In this document: in pieces, positions 5,885 through 7,858 of the stretch
Numbering within the stretch: the stretch's first letter is position 1
Layout of the letters: each line of letters opens with the position of its first letter
NCBI GenBank assembly: GCA_019420045.1
Contig: JAHZHY010000227.1
Coordinates: 1 to 7,858 of the forward strand
Source: Clostridiales bacterium
Lineage (GTDB): Bacteria; Bacillota; Clostridia; Oscillospirales; Butyricicoccaceae
DNA: 7,858 nt
Direction of reading: 5' to 3'
Notes under the pieces: model-generated
Databases searched by the model: none
Told to the model about the DNA's origin: nothing
The model's input: only the letters and a program-made list of their open reading frames with translations
Program-made: the position numbers and the translations under genes

Positions 5885-6265
5885 ATGACAAACATCGTTT
5901 TGGCCATCACGGAAATGTCGGTGGGCGAAGCTCTGGTCACCGCTGGTCTGGGCATTGTAGTGGTCATGGCTGTTCTGGCCCTTCTGGCCGTGATCATCGC
6001 CATCATGTCCAAGATCGTGGCCCGCATTTCCCAGGAGGATAACGCCCCCGCCAAGGCAGAGCCTGCGGCACCCGCCCCGGCTCCCAAGCCCCAGGAGCCC
6101 CCCAAGCCCCAGGGCAAACCCATCCCCGTTACGCAGTCCCGCGGGGAATGTGATCTGACCACTGTGGACGACAAAGACGCTGCCATGATCATGGCCATCG
6201 TAGCCGACCAGATGGGCGAGCCGCTGAATACCCTGCGGTTCATCTCCATCCGGCCCATCGACTAA
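5885..6265 (+). CDS. oadG: OadG-like small membrane subunit of the Na+-pump decarboxylase
   Basis: A 126-residue protein with one membrane helix at about 17-42 (GLGIVVVMAVLALLAVIIAI), then a charged turn and a Pro/Ala/Lys/Gln-rich linker (about 54-82). A short conserved C-terminal segment of about 40 residues ends in AMIMAIVADQMG-x8-FISIRPI. This layout matches the gamma subunit of oxaloacetate decarboxylase and the delta subunits of glutaconyl-CoA and methylmalonyl-CoA decarboxylases, which hold the soluble alpha subunit and carrier to the membrane beta subunit. GGAGG (5873-5877) follows the oadA stop immediately, 7 nt before the ATG, so translation is closely linked. I see none of the His-rich metal-binding tail known from the Klebsiella gamma subunit; the end here is SIRPID. 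Identification rests on architecture and operon position, as this family has low sequence conservation. Confidence 0.85.
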   Translation: MTNIVLAITEMSVGEALVTAGLGIVVVMAVLALLAVIIAIMSKIVARISQEDNAPAKAEPAAPAPAPKPQEPPKPQGKPIPVTQSRGECDLTTVDDKDAAMIMAIVADQMGEPLNTLRFISIRPID

Positions 6266-6282
6266 GGGAGGAACAAGAGCAA

Positions 6283-6699
6283 ATGAAATACATCGTCACA
6301 CTCAACGGCAAGAATTATGAAGTCCTGGTGGAAAAGGGCGAGGCCATTCTGGAAAGCGTCACCGACGCTCCCGTGGTGGTAGCCGCCGCTCCGGCAGCAC
6401 CCGCTCCGGCACCGGCCGCAGCACCTGCTCCCGCAGCCGCCGCCCCGGCCCCCGCTGCTGCTCCCGCTCCTGTGGCCGCAGCCGCCGGCACCAAGGTGGA
6501 ATCCCCCATGCCCGGCTCCATCATCGACATCAAGGTCCAGACTGGCGCCGCCGTCAAGGAAGGGGATGTGATCATCATCCTGGAAGCCATGAAGATGGAA
6601 AACGAGATCACCGCTCCCTGCTCCGGCACCATCGCTCAGATGGCCACCACCAAGGGTGCTCAGGTGAACACCGGCGATCTGCTCTTTGTGATTTCCTAA
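6283..6699 (+). CDS. Biotin carboxyl carrier subunit of the decarboxylase
   Basis: A 138-residue carrier that shuttles CO2 on biotin between the alpha and beta subunits. Residues 1-30 (MKYIVTLNGKNYEVLVEKG) form the short N-terminal strand segment seen in GcdC/MmdC-type carriers. Residues about 34-69 are an almost pure Ala/Pro linker, a flexible arm. Residues 70-138 are a complete biotinyl domain beginning ESPMPGSI and holding EAMKMEN at 101-107; K104 is the biotinylated lysine, 34 residues from the C-terminus as in related carriers. GGAGG (6267-6271) precedes the ATG by 11 nt, longer than in its neighbours, so expression might be tuned lower. The gene supplies the biotin domain missing from the alpha subunit. 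It could in principle serve another biotin enzyme such as acetyl-CoA carboxylase, but its place between oadG and oadB makes that unlikely. Confidence 0.95.
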   Translation: MKYIVTLNGKNYEVLVEKGEAILESVTDAPVVVAAAPAAPAPAPAAAPAPAAAAPAPAAAPAPVAAAAGTKVESPMPGSIIDIKVQTGAAVKEGDVIIILEAMKMENEITAPCSGTIAQMATTKGAQVNTGDLLFVIS

Positions 6700-6714
6700 G
6701 AGGAGGACCTCTTT

Positions 6715-7858
6715 ATGAATATCACAGAAGTTCTCAAGGGTCTGGTGATGGACAGCGGCTTTGCTGCCATCACCTGGCAGCAGGTCGTCATGATCCTGGT
6801 GGCCTGTGCCCTGATCTACCTGGCCATTGTGAAAAAGTTCGAGCCCATGCTCCTTCTGACCATTGCTTTTGGCATGCTGCTGGTCAATCTGCCTTTGGGC
6901 GGACTGATGAGCCCGCCGCCGGAAGGGGAGAGCTGGACCAAAGCCGGACTGCTGTATCTGTTCAGCCAAGGCGTTAAGAGCAGTATTTTCCCCTGTCTGA
7001 TCTTTATGGGCGTGGGCGCCATGACCGACTTCGGTCCCATGCTGGCCAACCCCATGAGCCTGCTGCTGGGCGCTGCTGCTCAGCTGGGCATTTATGTGGC
7101 CTTTGTGCTGGCCATCGTCATGGGCCACACCATCCCGGGCATCGACTTCACTCCCCAACAGGCAGCGGCCATCGCCATCATCGGCGGCGCCGACGGCCCC
7201 ACGGCCATTTTCCTGGCCACCAAGCTGGCATCTGAACTATTGGCTCCCATTGCGGTGGCGGCCTATTCCTACATGGCTCTGATCCCCCTGATCCAGCCCC
7301 CCATCATGCGGCTGCTGACCACGGAAAAAGAGCGGAAGATCCAGATGAAGCAGCTGCGGAAGGTCTCTCAGACCGAAAAGATCATCTTCCCCATCGCCGT
7401 GACCATCGTGGTGGTGCTGATGCTCCCCTCTGTGGCTCCTCTGCTGGGTATGTTCATGCTGGGCAACCTGTTCCGGGAAAGCGGCGTTGTGCCTCGCCTC
7501 AGTGACACCGCTCAGAATGCTCTGATCAACATCATCACCATTCTGCTGGGTGTGGCTGTGGGCGCCAGTGCCGACGGCACCATCTTCCTCAAGCCCCAGA
7601 CTCTGATGATCATCTGCCTGGGCCTTGTGGCTTTTGCCTTCTCCACCGTCGGCGGCGTGCTGCTGGGCAAGGTGATGTGCAAACTGTCCCACGGCAAGAT
7701 CAACCCCCTGATCGGTGCGGCCGGCGTGTCTGCTGTGCCCATGGCTGCCCGTGTGGCCAATGTGGAAGGCCAGAAGTACAACAAAGCCAATTATCTGCTG
7801 ATGTTCGCCATGGGCCCCAATGTGGCCGGCGTGATCGGCAGTGCTGTGGCGGCGGGCT
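6715..7858 (+). CDS. oadB: Na+-translocating decarboxylase beta subunit, C-terminal end cut by the window
   Basis: The frame from ATG 6715 is open to the window edge and gives 381 residues of an integral membrane protein with many hydrophobic helices. The beta subunit decarboxylates carboxybiotin and couples this to Na+ export. Signature parts are visible: FPCLIFMGVGAMTDFGPMLANP (about 93-114), IIGGADGPTAIF (155-166), where D160 probably corresponds to the essential Asp203 of the Klebsiella subunit, VGASADGTIFL (about 282-292), and AMGPNVAGVIGSAVAAG at the visible end, a stretch normally close to the C-terminus. So only roughly 5-20 residues should be missing. AGGAGG (6701-6706) lies 8 nt before the start. 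Sequence alone does not distinguish OadB from GcdB or MmdB; the alpha subunit decides for oxaloacetate. No frameshift is seen. Confidence 0.95.
   Translation, partial: MNITEVLKGLVMDSGFAAITWQQVVMILVACALIYLAIVKKFEPMLLLTIAFGMLLVNLPLGGLMSPPPEGESWTKAGLLYLFSQGVKSSIFPCLIFMGVGAMTDFGPMLANPMSLLLGAAAQLGIYVAFVLAIVMGHTIPGIDFTPQQAAAIAIIGGADGPTAIFLATKLASELLAPIAVAAYSYMALIPLIQPPIMRLLTTEKERKIQMKQLRKVSQTEKIIFPIAVTIVVVLMLPSVAPLLGMFMLGNLFRESGVVPRLSDTAQNALINIITILLGVAVGASADGTIFLKPQTLMIICLGLVAFAFSTVGGVLLGKVMCKLSHGKINPLIGAAGVSAVPMAARVANVEGQKYNKANYLLMFAMGPNVAGVIGSAVAAG

Noticed and set aside
6390..6489. Repetitive GC-rich DNA that could be taken for a tandem repeat
   Set aside because: It encodes the flexible Ala/Pro linker of the biotin carrier, and the codons vary, so it is protein-level low complexity and not a DNA repeat element.
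6262..7158. A 298-codon open frame on the minus strand opposite the biotin carrier and oadB
   Set aside because: Its Gly/Ser/Cys/Arg-rich part is the reverse reading of the Ala/Pro linker, and both plus-strand genes are certain.

Overview
The window looks like a chromosomal segment of a gut-type clostridial Firmicute, most likely near the Oscillospiraceae. The evidence is strong GGAGG ribosome-binding sites, GC-rich coding sequence with C/G-ending codons, an AT-rich intergenic spacer, a DUF1934 (YwiB-like) gene directly upstream of argS, and a split biotin-dependent Na+-pump decarboxylase of the kind common in fermentative anaerobes. The taxonomic call is inference; there is no rRNA or other marker here.

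Left part, minus strand (1-2768): a promoter near 2740-2768 appears to serve a DUF1934 beta-barrel protein gene (2676-2257), then arginyl-tRNA synthetase argS (2221-530), then the N-terminal 159 residues of an exported S41-family C-terminal-processing protease with a PDZ domain (478 to the window edge). Gaps are 35 and 51 nt.

Middle (2769-4492): a 233-bp gene-free element (2781-3013) is bounded by imperfect 40-bp inverted repeats that are themselves palindromes, and it carries two more terminator-like hairpins. Next is a two-gene minus-strand unit (3994-3671 and 3595-3044) encoding small exported cysteine-rich proteins. One has two copies of a C-x3-CGG ... C-x5-C-x2-C module and the other has a single diverged version. 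I recognise neither as a named family, and they are the best candidates here for something undescribed. A ~500-bp AT-rich divergent spacer (3995-4492) holds extended -10 promoters on both strands, a 12-bp palindrome and a homopurine tract.

Right part, plus strand (4493-7858): a compact four-gene operon for a membrane-bound Na+-translocating decarboxylase, probably for oxaloacetate. It comprises the carboxyltransferase alpha subunit without a biotin domain (oadA-like), a small one-helix OadG-like subunit, a separate biotin carrier with a long Ala/Pro linker and an EAMKMEN biotinylation site, and the integral-membrane beta subunit (oadB), which runs off the window close to its expected end. Alpha moves the carboxyl group of the substrate to biotin on the carrier. 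The beta subunit then decarboxylates carboxybiotin and exports Na+, with the small subunit as the assembly/anchor piece. Every gene has its own GGAGG site and gaps are 12-17 nt, so the four are almost certainly co-transcribed from the promoter at 4412-4439.
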